Of a stretch of 39,193 nt of DNA, positions 7,847 to 15,487 are shown one piece after another. A program made the position numbers and the translations under genes. Every line of letters begins with the position of its first letter. Position 1 is the first letter of the stretch. Below the pieces are notes generated by a model that saw only the letters and a program-made list of their open reading frames with translations, was not told where the DNA came from and did no database searches. The stretch is from contig JACCYU010000150.1 in assembly GCA_013696315.1 (NCBI GenBank), forward strand, positions 1 to 39,193, written 5' to 3'. Source of the DNA: Gammaproteobacteria bacterium. GTDB taxonomy: Bacteria > Pseudomonadota > Gammaproteobacteria > JACCYU01.

Positions 7847-8860
7847 CTATGCCGCCTCGACGTCGGCCATGCTCAATGCGGCCGACGATTCGGTGCGTTG
7901 CAGCGCGGAGTTCACGATCATGCCGATGAGCGCCTGATAATCGATACCGTTGAGCCGGCAGAGAATTGCGAGATCGGAGATCTCGGGATTGAGTCCCGCC
8001 AGCGGGTTGACCTCGATAAAATTCGGGACGCCGTCCGCATCCAGGCGCAAGTCGATGCGCCCGCCGTCGCGGCAGCACAAGCTCCGCCAGGCGCTCAACG
8101 CCACTTGCCCAAGCGAGCGCGCGAGCTCGCCTTCGGTCAGTCGATACTCCACCCGCCCCTCGAAGCGCGCCTTGTTATTGTAACTATACGCACCGGGTTC
8201 GGCCGAGGCGCCAAGCAACACTTCCATCGCACCCAGTATCCGCGCCTCACGGCCTGTACCGATCACGCCGACCGTGAATTCGCGCCCGGGCAGATACGTT
8301 TCGACCAGCACCGGCTGGCGATAACGCACCAGCAAATCCCGGCACACGGTGTTGAGTTGTTTAGCCGAGCTGATTCTGGATACGGCGTCTATGCCTTTGC
8401 CTGTGCCTTCCGCCACCGGCTTGGCGAACAACGGATAAGGCAGATCGATCGCGGCTAGATCCGACAGTGCCTCGATCAACGCGAAGTCCGCCGTCGGCAC
8501 CCCGCAGTCGCGCACCACGCGCTTGGTCATGCCCTTGTGCAAGGCGAGCGACAGCGCCATGGGGTCGGAGAATGTGTACGGAATACGCCACGCATCCAGC
8601 AGCGCGGGAATCTGCGCCTCGCGACCGAAGCCGTAGAGTCCTTCGGCGATATTGAAAACCAGATCCCAGCGATCGCCCGCGACCAGGCGCGCGGCGAGTT
8701 GTTTAACGTTACCGATCGATTCCGGCGTGTGACCGAGTTCGCGCAGCGCGTCGGCGATCGCCCGGATGGTGTCAGGGCGATCGAACTCGGCGACCTCTTC
8801 TTCCGTAAACCCTGCGGCGAAGTATGCTTCCTTGAGGTCGAACGTAATACCTACGCGCAC
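7847..8860 (-). CDS. ATP-grasp ligase, D-Ala-D-Ala-ligase-like (first of two)
   Basis: A 337-residue ATP-grasp ligase. FNIAEGLYGFGREAQIPALL (~69-88) corresponds to the substrate-loop EG motif of D-Ala-D-Ala ligases. AKPVAEGTGKGI (~146-157) is the ATP-binding loop, VETYLPGREFTVGVIG follows, and the metal site is RIDLRLDADG..FIEVNP with D270, E283 and N285. ATG 8860 overlaps the 3' end of kamA by 10 bp, which points to coupled translation and a shared pathway. The likely reaction is ATP-dependent amide-bond formation; with KamA next door, beta-lysine or lysine is a candidate substrate. Two non-identical ligases in one operon suggest two successive condensations or different partners. Confidence 0.87.
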   Translation of the reverse strand: MRVGITFDLKEAYFAAGFTEEEVAEFDRPDTIRAIADALRELGHTPESIGNVKQLAARLVAGDRWDLVFNIAEGLYGFGREAQIPALLDAWRIPYTFSDPMALSLALHKGMTKRVVRDCGVPTADFALIEALSDLAAIDLPYPLFAKPVAEGTGKGIDAVSRISSAKQLNTVCRDLLVRYRQPVLVETYLPGREFTVGVIGTGREARILGAMEVLLGASAEPGAYSYNNKARFEGRVEYRLTEGELARSLGQVALSAWRSLCCRDGGRIDLRLDADGVPNFIEVNPLAGLNPEISDLAILCRLNGIDYQALIGMIVNSALQRTESSAALSMADVEAA

Positions 8861-10209
8861 GACGGCGACTTCACGCGGCGGTCACGGCGCCGCGGATGTT
8901 TGTCCCTGCCGAGAATGCCGTGCGGATCGGGATAGCGATAAACCTTGCCCTCGTAGTTGGTCAGCAGCAGGTCATCGCCATCGCGTCCCAGCACGTAATC
9001 CGGCAGCAGCGGAATCTTGCCGCCACCGCCGGGGCCATCGACGACGTATGACGGCACCGCATAGCCCGTGGTGTGGCCGCGCAGACCGCGGATTATCTCC
9101 AGGCCCTTGTCCACGGTGGTGCGGAAATGCGCCGAGCCGGAAATCGGATCGCACTGATAGAGATAATATGGCTTTACACGCACCTTGAGCAGACCGTGCA
9201 CCAGTTGCGTCATGGTCGCTACGTCGTCATTGACCCCTTTCAGGAGCACGGTCTGACTGCCCAGCGGAACACCGGCGTCCGCCAGACGATTGCAGGCCTC
9301 GGCGACCTCCGGCGTCAATTCATCCGGGTGCGTAAAGTGCAGACTCATCCACAGCGGATGATATTTCTTGAGGATGCCGACCAGCGCCGGCGTTACGCGC
9401 TGCGGCATCACGGCGGGCTGCTTGGTGCCGATGCGCAGGAACTCCACGTGCGGTATGGCGCGCAGCCGGCTTAAGATAAAGTCGAGACGATCGTCGTCCA
9501 GACTTAGAGGATCGCCGCCGGAGAGCAGCACATCGCGGATCGTCGGCGTGGCGGCGATGTAATCGATCGCCCGCTCGATGTCACTTTTCTTCAGGCTGAG
9601 CTCGCCGGCCGCGCCGACCAGACGCGAGCGCGTGCAGTAACGGCAGTATGTCGAACAGAAGTTCGTAACCAGGAACAGCACGCGGTCCGGATAGCGATGC
9701 ACCAGGCCCGGCACCGGGCTGTCGCCGTCCTCGCCCAGCGGATCGTCGGCCTCGCCGGGTGCGCGAATATATTCGCCGCCCGCCGGCACGACCGTACGCC
9801 GCAGCGGCTGCGCGGGATCGATCTCGTCGAGCAGGCTTGCATAATAGGGCGGAATGCCGACCGGTAACGGCCCGTTGTGGCGCGCGATCGCATCGCGCTC
9901 ATCTTCCGAGAGGATAACGATCCGTGCCAGCGCGTCGGCCGAGCGTACGCGGTTGCGGTTCTGCCAGCGCCAGTCGTTCCATTCGCTGACCGAGACGTTG
10001 GGGTAGTGACGTTTTCTAAATGCGTTGGTGCGTGCGCTGATGGTCAGGCGCGGTCCACGGCGATTCGATTTGGCTGGTTTGCGCGAGGGAATGCAGGAAC
10101 GTAGCGGCGGAAGCGGTACGGTGGCCGGTGCGCCGGCGCGGAAGTCCAGAATGGTAGAGCTACGCTCGGGGGGCTCTTCGTTATCAGAATAGAACAAATC
10201 GTTTTTCAT
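8851..10209 (-). CDS. kamA: Lysine 2,3-aminomutase (KamA-type radical SAM/PLP enzyme)
   Basis: A 452-residue radical-SAM aminomutase converting L-lysine to beta-lysine. The [4Fe-4S]/SAM motif is CSTYCRYC (C185, C189, C192). The PLP lysine is K398 in PGGGGKIP. The two Asp residues that bind the substrate epsilon-amino group in the clostridial enzyme are present as D354 and D391, with exactly its spacing (D293/D330/K337), so lysine rather than glutamate is the expected substrate. A ~60-residue basic, Pro-rich N-terminal extension is unusual. ATG 10209 is chosen because GAGGA sits seven bases upstream; an in-frame GTG at 10248 has its Shine-Dalgarno too close. EpmB of EF-P modification is related but shorter, and no epmA or efp is nearby. 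First gene of the five-gene operon. Confidence 0.93.
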   Translation of the reverse strand: MKNDLFYSDNEEPPERSSTILDFRAGAPATVPLPPLRSCIPSRKPAKSNRRGPRLTISARTNAFRKRHYPNVSVSEWNDWRWQNRNRVRSADALARIVILSEDERDAIARHNGPLPVGIPPYYASLLDEIDPAQPLRRTVVPAGGEYIRAPGEADDPLGEDGDSPVPGLVHRYPDRVLFLVTNFCSTYCRYCTRSRLVGAAGELSLKKSDIERAIDYIAATPTIRDVLLSGGDPLSLDDDRLDFILSRLRAIPHVEFLRIGTKQPAVMPQRVTPALVGILKKYHPLWMSLHFTHPDELTPEVAEACNRLADAGVPLGSQTVLLKGVNDDVATMTQLVHGLLKVRVKPYYLYQCDPISGSAHFRTTVDKGLEIIRGLRGHTTGYAVPSYVVDGPGGGGKIPLLPDYVLGRDGDDLLLTNYEGKVYRYPDPHGILGRDKHPRRRDRRVKSPSCA

Positions 10210-10634
10210 TATGGATTCCTCGTACCGTGCATTTGATAAGGAGGCCACAGACCTCCCGCGTCAGTTTATCCACCGCCGTAGACGTGTCTTAAACGCTGCC
10301 TTTCGACGCTTCCCCGCAACTGACTTACGCGCGAGTATTGCGCGCTTTTATAGACTTATCTCGCAAAAATTCAATAGGCTGAAGGTAAAATCCAAAGGTT
10401 TTTCGCGAACCGGTGACCAGCGGTAACATAGAGGTAATAAACGGCGTATCGAGCTCGTTCCACTAGCGCGACAAAGGGGATAGTTCGCGCGTTTCACCAC
10501 ACTGGCAAAAGCATGGAGTCGGCTCCATAGACCTGGGAAAACAGGAACCAGATCCGCGCCCGGCGGCGCGTTCAAGCCAATGGTTTTATTGTAGGTTTAC
10601 CGGTGGGTTTACAGGAACCACGCTCAGTCTCGCC
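10210..10634. other. Intergenic region between dsbB and the kamA operon
   Basis: About 425 bp without a convincing gene. It holds the kamA promoter candidate, an implied leader of about 130 nt, a small palindrome ATGGAG-TCGG-CTCCAT (10513-10528), and a 10-bp direct repeat ACAGGAACCA at 10541-10550 and 10611-10620, exactly 70 bp apart. No T-tract terminator for dsbB is apparent. Confidence 0.5.
10347..10374 (-). promoter_or_regulatory. Candidate sigma-70 promoter of the kamA operon
   Basis: Reading leftward, TTGAAT (10374-10369) and TATAAA (10352-10347) are separated by 16 bp, close to sigma-70 consensus. Transcription would start near 10340, leaving about 130 nt of leader before the kamA ATG. 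Confidence 0.5.
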
Positions 10635-11138
10635 TCAGCTTGCGCGCCGCGGCGTTAACAGGTTGGCGCACACGCCGACGCAGCCGAGCACCAGAAACCA
10701 CGCCAGCACCCAAGCCGGCATGCTTAATCCAAGAAACATCCAGTCCACCTCCGCGCATTCGCCCGATCCTTCGAACACCATGCGCAGCGCATCGCTTAAG
10801 GGGAAGACACCCAGAATATATTCAAGGCCCGGACCGCATTCCGGCACCCGATCGGGCGGCAACTGTTGCAGCCAAGCGTGGCGACCGGCAACGAGCGCAC
10901 CCCCCAATGCCACGATGCCAATCAACGCCGCGTAAATGCGCGCGCCCCAGATGCGGGGATGATGCGCCGCCGCCACGATAAAGGTAACGCCCAGGGCAAT
11001 CAGGGCGACACGCTGAAAAATACACAGCGGACACGGCTCCATGCCCTGGTTAAATTGCAGGTGATAGGCGTAGCCAAGCAGACCTGCGCAAATCGCACCC
11101 GCCAGTGAATTGATGCTGCGACGGTTCAACACATTCAT
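10635..11138 (-). CDS. dsbB: DsbB, quinone-linked disulfide-bond oxidoreductase
   Basis: A 167-residue inner-membrane protein with four hydrophobic helices that reoxidises DsbA and passes electrons to quinone. The first periplasmic pair is C36-P-L-C39 in EPCPLCIFQR. The second pair is C101 (PECGPGLEY) and C128 (GSGECAEVDW), so both disulfides are present. Length and order match the family. It stands alone between the kamA operon and the plus-strand membrane-protein genes and is a housekeeping function for exported Cys proteins. Confidence 0.95.
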   Translation of the reverse strand: MNVLNRRSINSLAGAICAGLLGYAYHLQFNQGMEPCPLCIFQRVALIALGVTFIVAAAHHPRIWGARIYAALIGIVALGGALVAGRHAWLQQLPPDRVPECGPGLEYILGVFPLSDALRMVFEGSGECAEVDWMFLGLSMPAWVLAWFLVLGCVGVCANLLTPRRAS

Positions 11139-11533
11139 GGTGTCATCATACGGCTACACGCGCGTCGATCAACCGCCTTGCCGTGCTGGACCGGATTCGC
11201 GGGTACTCTACAAACAATGGGCAACAAGCACTGAAGCATCGGGCTTCCGGGCCGTTTTAGCACGGGTTACGGGACCCGCATACCATATTGATGCATTGAC
11301 ACGCCGCCACCCCCACTAGCGAACAGTCAGGCATGATCGTTGCTTCATCGTATCGGTAGATGGATTCTCGGTCTCGGGAACCGCTAAGCCAAGTGACTGA
11401 GACACGCAGTACCGCGAGTGCGAACGTATCTATTTTTAGCCAGCACCGCCGGAGGCCGCCGTTGACCATCATCGAAAACGGCTCAACCTAATTCGACCGC
11501 GATGCGGACCGATATAACCAGGAGTCATTTAGA
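11139..11533. other. Intergenic region, no gene seen
   Basis: About 395 bp between the divergent dsbB and the plus-strand gene at 11534. No convincing coding frame, terminator or strong repeat was found. It must hold at least the promoter of the 11534 gene group, but no well-spaced -35/-10 pair was identified. Confidence 0.4.
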
Positions 11534-11845
11534 GTGAAAAATCTAGCGAAGACAGTCATTGCATGTGTGCTGAGTCTTGGCGTAGCCAGCCCTGCGTTCG
11601 CGTATGTCGGGCCAGGGGCGGGCTTGAGTCTGATTGGCGCACTGTGGGGCCTGCTGGCAGCAGTTGGCGCCGCGCTGGCATTTGTGCTGTTCTGGCCGAT
11701 CAAGCGCTTGATCAGATGGCGTCGTGAAAAAGCAACATCTGGCAACGCTTCCTCGGGGAACGAAGGCTCCGCGCAGGATGCCGTAACCGCCAATACGAGC
11801 GCCGATCGCACGCCGCACGCCAAAAACCCCGCTCAGCAAGTCTAG
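11534..11845 (+). CDS. Small exported membrane protein with YVGPGAGL motif, unknown function
   Basis: A 103-residue protein of unknown function. A cleavable signal peptide ends near ASPAFA (~residue 23). The mature part starts with YVGPGAGLSLIGALWGLLAA, continues in one hydrophobic helix to FVLFWPIKRLIRWRR, and ends in a hydrophilic Ser/Asn/Thr-rich tail. Its start is GTG 11534, with GGAG nine bases upstream. The Gly-rich YVGPGAG segment followed by one helix looks family-specific, but no activity is known to me. It is 21 bp from the next gene, which leads to a sulfotransferase, so it may take part in the same surface-glycan process. Confidence 0.7.
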   Translation: MKNLAKTVIACVLSLGVASPAFAYVGPGAGLSLIGALWGLLAAVGAALAFVLFWPIKRLIRWRREKATSGNASSGNEGSAQDAVTANTSADRTPHAKNPAQQV

Positions 11846-11866
11846 AGATTTTCTTTAACATCCACT

Positions 11867-12631
11867 GTGGGCATCTTCGATGTCCCCGCGCCGTTGTTCG
11901 CGTGGCTGGATAGGCACGCGAACAGCTTCGCCTCCCCGACCTTACGTATAATTCTGTGGGCGCTTGTTAGCGCCGTTATTTCTATGGGGCTCTACTGGTT
12001 GTTGTCGCCTCAACAGAGGATTGCGGACGTAAAGCGCCGGGCGCTGGAGGCGCGTCGCGCGCTGGATGCTTATGACGGTGAATTCGCGGGCGCGTGGCCG
12101 CGAATCTCGGAAATGTTGCGGCTTTCCCTGAAGCAGGTCGGTATCGTCACCATGCCCGCGGTGCTGGCGTCATTGCCGATCCTGTGCGTGCTCGTCTGGC
12201 TGAGCACCACGTACGGCCATGTTTATCCATCCGATTATGCACAGGTCGATATGCGCGCGTACCCGCAGGGGCAGGTGCAGCCCCGCTGGTCCCATACCGG
12301 AGACGCTCGAGACGAAGGAGCTCAAGGGCGTGCTTCAAATTCGAACGTCCCCATAATCGAGCTGGTGGACAATCGTCAGAATGTGCTTGACTCGATACCG
12401 CTGAAGGCGCCGGTGACGACAATTCACAAACGCCAATGGTGGAACAGCCTGTTCGGTAATCCGGCCGGCTATTTATCACCGGACGAGCGCGTCGAGGGGA
12501 TTGAGATTGATCTGCCTTCGCAGGAAGTGCTTGGATTCGGGCCGGGATGGATGAGATCATGGGAGTTTCTGTTTTTTGTCGTACTCCTGATCGCATCGAT
12601 AGCCATCAAGGTAATCTTTCGCATCAAGTAG
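11867..12631 (+). CDS. Membrane protein with EMC3/DUF106 (Oxa1-superfamily)-like topology
   Basis: A 254-residue membrane protein not firmly recognised. Its N-terminal half has TM1 (IILWALVSAVISMGLYWLL), a charged helical segment (QQRIADVKRRALEARRALD), and then a pair of helices beginning LSLKQVGIVTMPAVLASLPIL. This order of TM, coiled segment and TM pair resembles archaeal DUF106 and eukaryotic EMC3, distant YidC/Oxa1 relatives. A periplasmic domain of ~100 residues and a final TM (FLFFVVLLIASIAIKVIF) follow. The start is GTG 11867 with no clear ribosome site, which suggests coupling to the gene 21 bp upstream. The insertase-like assignment is an inference from topology. Confidence 0.65.
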   Translation: MGIFDVPAPLFAWLDRHANSFASPTLRIILWALVSAVISMGLYWLLSPQQRIADVKRRALEARRALDAYDGEFAGAWPRISEMLRLSLKQVGIVTMPAVLASLPILCVLVWLSTTYGHVYPSDYAQVDMRAYPQGQVQPRWSHTGDARDEGAQGRASNSNVPIIELVDNRQNVLDSIPLKAPVTTIHKRQWWNSLFGNPAGYLSPDERVEGIEIDLPSQEVLGFGPGWMRSWEFLFFVVLLIASIAIKVIFRIK

Positions 12632-12671
12632 GGTTTACAACGCATAAAGCCCCGCATAGGAAATCGCCGAC

Positions 12672-13823
12672 ATGCCCAGACAAAAACCCCAGGACGACAG
12701 TTTCCAGGTCTCCGGATGGGTCGACAAGCTCGGTGGCTTCATCAACCGCAACCAGGACCTGTGGATCAAGCTGGGCAACCGGGAAACGCGGCTGCTCGCC
12801 GACACCCTGGCCGACGTTGAGGTCAGGCGCCCGATTTACGTAACAGGTCTCGCACGATCGGGCAGTACGATTCTGCTCGAAATGCTCGCGGAGAGTGAGG
12901 GCGCGGTAACCCACCGCTACAAGGACTACCCGCCGGTATTCACCCCCTACTTCTGGAACTGGTTTTTAAACCGGATGCCCAAGAGCGACGCCAAACCCGC
13001 GGAACGCACCCATCGCGACGGCATCATGGTCACACCCGAAAGTCCCGAGGCATTCGAGGAGGTCTTGTGGATGGCTTTCTTTCCGGATGCGCATGACATC
13101 ACGCACAGCAACGTGTTCGGTCAAAGAACTGCGAACCCGGCTTTCGAAACCTTTTACCGCGATCACATTCGTAAACTGCTGGCGATCCGTAATGGCCATC
13201 GTTACCTTTCAAAGGGAAACTACAATGTCACCCGCCTCGAATATCTGCTGAAAATATTTCCGGATGCGCGTTTCGTCATTCCGATCCGGGAGCCGTCGTG
13301 GCACATCGCGTCGCTCATGAAGCAGCACAAGCTTCTCAGCGACGGCGAACGACGCAATCCGCGGGCGTTGGAGCATATGCGACGAGTCGGTCATTTCGAA
13401 TTCGGCCTCGATCGGCGACCGATAAATGCCGGCGATCGTGATTGCGTACAGCAGGTTGCCTCCTTGTGGGAACAGGGCAAAGATGTCGAGGGATGGGCGC
13501 GCTACTGGGGACACATCTATGGCTTCGTGGCGGATCGGCTGGCACAGAACACTCAACTTAAGGCCGCCGTACTGCTGGTCCGATTCGAGGATTTATGCCA
13601 GGAGCCAGAGACAACGATGCGCGCGCTATTTGAACACTGCGATGTGGCTTGCGACGATTCCCTAATAGCGCGCTGGGCCGAGAAAATCCACGCACCCACT
13701 TACTATCAACCGGGTTTCTCCGATGAGGAGTTCGACACGATTGATCGTTTCACGCAGCCAGTCGCGGATCAGTTTGGCTACGCGGAGCCGCGCCTCCGAC
13801 GGTTCAGAGGATGGTTGAACTAG
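12672..13823 (+). CDS. PAPS-dependent sulfotransferase
   Basis: A 383-residue sulfotransferase that would move sulfate from PAPS to a hydroxyl or amino group of a glycan or lipid. The 5'-phosphosulfate-binding loop is GLARSGSTILLEML (~59-72). The 3'-phosphate-binding strand/helix is RFVIPIREPSWHIASLMKQH. No signal peptide is present, so it acts in the cytoplasm or at the inner face of the membrane. It follows the EMC3-like gene by 40 bp on the same strand. The convergent arylsulfotransferase-like gene and the Stf0/sulfatase pair 10 kb away suggest a sulfated product. The acceptor cannot be read from sequence. Confidence 0.88.
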   Translation: MPRQKPQDDSFQVSGWVDKLGGFINRNQDLWIKLGNRETRLLADTLADVEVRRPIYVTGLARSGSTILLEMLAESEGAVTHRYKDYPPVFTPYFWNWFLNRMPKSDAKPAERTHRDGIMVTPESPEAFEEVLWMAFFPDAHDITHSNVFGQRTANPAFETFYRDHIRKLLAIRNGHRYLSKGNYNVTRLEYLLKIFPDARFVIPIREPSWHIASLMKQHKLLSDGERRNPRALEHMRRVGHFEFGLDRRPINAGDRDCVQQVASLWEQGKDVEGWARYWGHIYGFVADRLAQNTQLKAAVLLVRFEDLCQEPETTMRALFEHCDVACDDSLIARWAEKIHAPTYYQPGFSDEEFDTIDRFTQPVADQFGYAEPRLRRFRGWLN

Positions 13824-13952
13824 CTAGCTCACTCGCACACAGGCTGCCAGCTCTCGATCGCCTCACTCATATCGGCCTAGTCAGCCAACGCTTCAGAGTG
13901 TTGCCGGCGATCGGCCGCATCATTAGCGCTACATCAGGGCTCAACCGCGAAA

Positions 13953-15308
13953 TTATTTCTTGTCGCTGGCCGTGGGTGGGGTTTTCTTACTATCCGGGGC
14001 GGCGGCGTTAATCACGGCGCGGAAGCCGGCATCCAGCGAAGCCGGTTTGTAACGCTGAGCACCGAAAAACAGCACCGGTATCAGTTTGTCGTCTTTGCCA
14101 CCTCTAACGGGATTGATGAATTCCCAGACAGTTTTACCAGCCCGGTCGACTTCAAGCAATCGGCCGCCGTCCGATTCCGTAATCAACGTATTGCCATTGG
14201 GGAGTTGCCGCTGGCCTGAGCGAATACCACTCTCGAAGAAATGTTTTTTGTCACCGGCATATGTCCACACGGTCTCCAAAGTCATCGGGTCGAATTCCAG
14301 TACGCGAGAACCGCCGCCGTCCTCATAGTGTCCCCAGTTATCGAACAGCATTATGTTACCGTCCGGCAACATGTCCGCATCGTGCTGCCGGTGCCAGGAA
14401 CCTTCAACGGCCCATACAACCTCTTCCTTTTCGAGATCGAGAACGGCCACGGTGTCGATATCCCTGAGCGATAACAACACCCCACCTTCTGAGACCCCCG
14501 GAAAATTGGAAGCTGCTTCGGCCTCGATGAGATCCACGGAATTCGTATGCAGGAAGTCGGACTTGATATTCCAGGCCGGGCCGGCGCGCATCATGCGTCC
14601 GTACCGCGAACCCAGCAATGCATCCAGGATAGACACCTTCTTGAGTTGCTTGCCCTCGGGCGAGAGCACAACAACGTAGTCGTCAAGGCGCGGCGGCTTC
14701 AGATGCTCGTAGCCTTCGATCACATTGTTGTGAATTTCGTTGGTCAGCACATATATCCTGCCATCGTCGGCAACATCGAAATGATGATGCGTGTAATCCC
14801 AGTACTTCCAGATGACATTGGAATCTTTGTCCATCTTTACCAGCCCGTACCCCCAGGGCGTATCTCCCATGCCGACGTACATCGCGATCAGATCGCCATT
14901 CGGGTACATATAAACGTGTTCCCACGCAATGTAGCCGTCGGGTCGCAATTTCCGGTCTGGATTGTCCCAAATGCCGCGCAACGGCAAGGCCCACTCGTGA
15001 ACCACCTTGCCGTCCATTGCAATGAGCAAAGCCTTTTGCGCATGACTTGACGCGTACAAGGTCAGGCCGTTGTACGCCCCCGGCTCGTGCACGGTGACAC
15101 CGCGCTGGTCGGTTCTGGCCGGCCGCCAGAGATTCGTCGAATACGGGCTCTCGTAATCCGCGCTTTGATGATATACGGCCAGCATCGCTTCGTACGCGTT
15201 GTTGAAGTGGTCGTAAGGAAATACCTTGGTCAACACCACGAACGCCCCGGCGACGAAGGTCAGGAAAGCGACGCAGAGAACTAACAGCGGATAAAAAATC
15301 CTGTCCAA
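13953..15308 (-). CDS. Arylsulfotransferase (ASST)-like membrane-anchored beta-propeller protein
   Basis: A 451-residue protein with an N-terminal membrane anchor (FYPLLVLCVAFLTFVAGAFVV) and a periplasmic propeller of ASST/Arylsulfotran type. Repeated blade motifs are seen, such as VYMYPNGDLIAMY, FDVADDGRIYVL, DADMLPDGNIMLFDN and RQLPNGNTLITES. His residues in THHHFDV, DFLHTNSV and WHRQHDAD are candidates for the active-site His set, but were not aligned. ASST enzymes transfer sulfate between phenolic compounds without PAPS. The start is TTG 15308, with GAGG six bases upstream. It is convergent with the sulfotransferase gene. A non-enzymatic propeller role is also possible. Confidence 0.8.
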   Translation of the reverse strand: MDRIFYPLLVLCVAFLTFVAGAFVVLTKVFPYDHFNNAYEAMLAVYHQSADYESPYSTNLWRPARTDQRGVTVHEPGAYNGLTLYASSHAQKALLIAMDGKVVHEWALPLRGIWDNPDRKLRPDGYIAWEHVYMYPNGDLIAMYVGMGDTPWGYGLVKMDKDSNVIWKYWDYTHHHFDVADDGRIYVLTNEIHNNVIEGYEHLKPPRLDDYVVVLSPEGKQLKKVSILDALLGSRYGRMMRAGPAWNIKSDFLHTNSVDLIEAEAASNFPGVSEGGVLLSLRDIDTVAVLDLEKEEVVWAVEGSWHRQHDADMLPDGNIMLFDNWGHYEDGGGSRVLEFDPMTLETVWTYAGDKKHFFESGIRSGQRQLPNGNTLITESDGGRLLEVDRAGKTVWEFINPVRGGKDDKLIPVLFFGAQRYKPASLDAGFRAVINAAAPDSKKTPPTASDKK

Positions 15309-15343
15309 GTTTGGCCTCGATAAATAAAATTTTTAGAATGTTG

Positions 15344-15372
15344 TCATTAGAAAGCTAACGTTAGAATCTCAA
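15344..15372 (-). promoter_or_regulatory. Promoter candidate for the ASST-like gene with central palindrome
   Basis: Reading leftward, TTGAGA (15372-15367) and TAATGA (15349-15344) are 17 bp apart. The spacer contains the perfect 10-bp palindrome CTAACGTTAG (15355-15364), a possible operator. It suggests the ASST-like gene has its own promoter, 179 bp downstream of the ABC exporter gene. Confidence 0.5.
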
Positions 15373-15487
15373 CCGTACGGCATGCGCGCGCAAAAGCAAA
15401 GTTTCTCAAAATTCTTTTGTAACGAATGCACCGCTGCCAGCAATTCACCCGGGCAGTCAGCATGCACGCTACCGGCCAGCTGTGAAA

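Noticed and set aside
8851-10209. KamA as EpmB (EF-P beta-lysylation) or as glutamate 2,3-aminomutase
   Set aside because: It is much longer than EpmB and there is no epmA or efp nearby. Both substrate Asp residues (D354, D391) are those of lysine enzymes, whereas glutamate enzymes replace them.
10210-10634. A lysine or other riboswitch in the kamA leader
   Set aside because: No conserved riboswitch core was recognised. Only short repeats and one small palindrome are visible.
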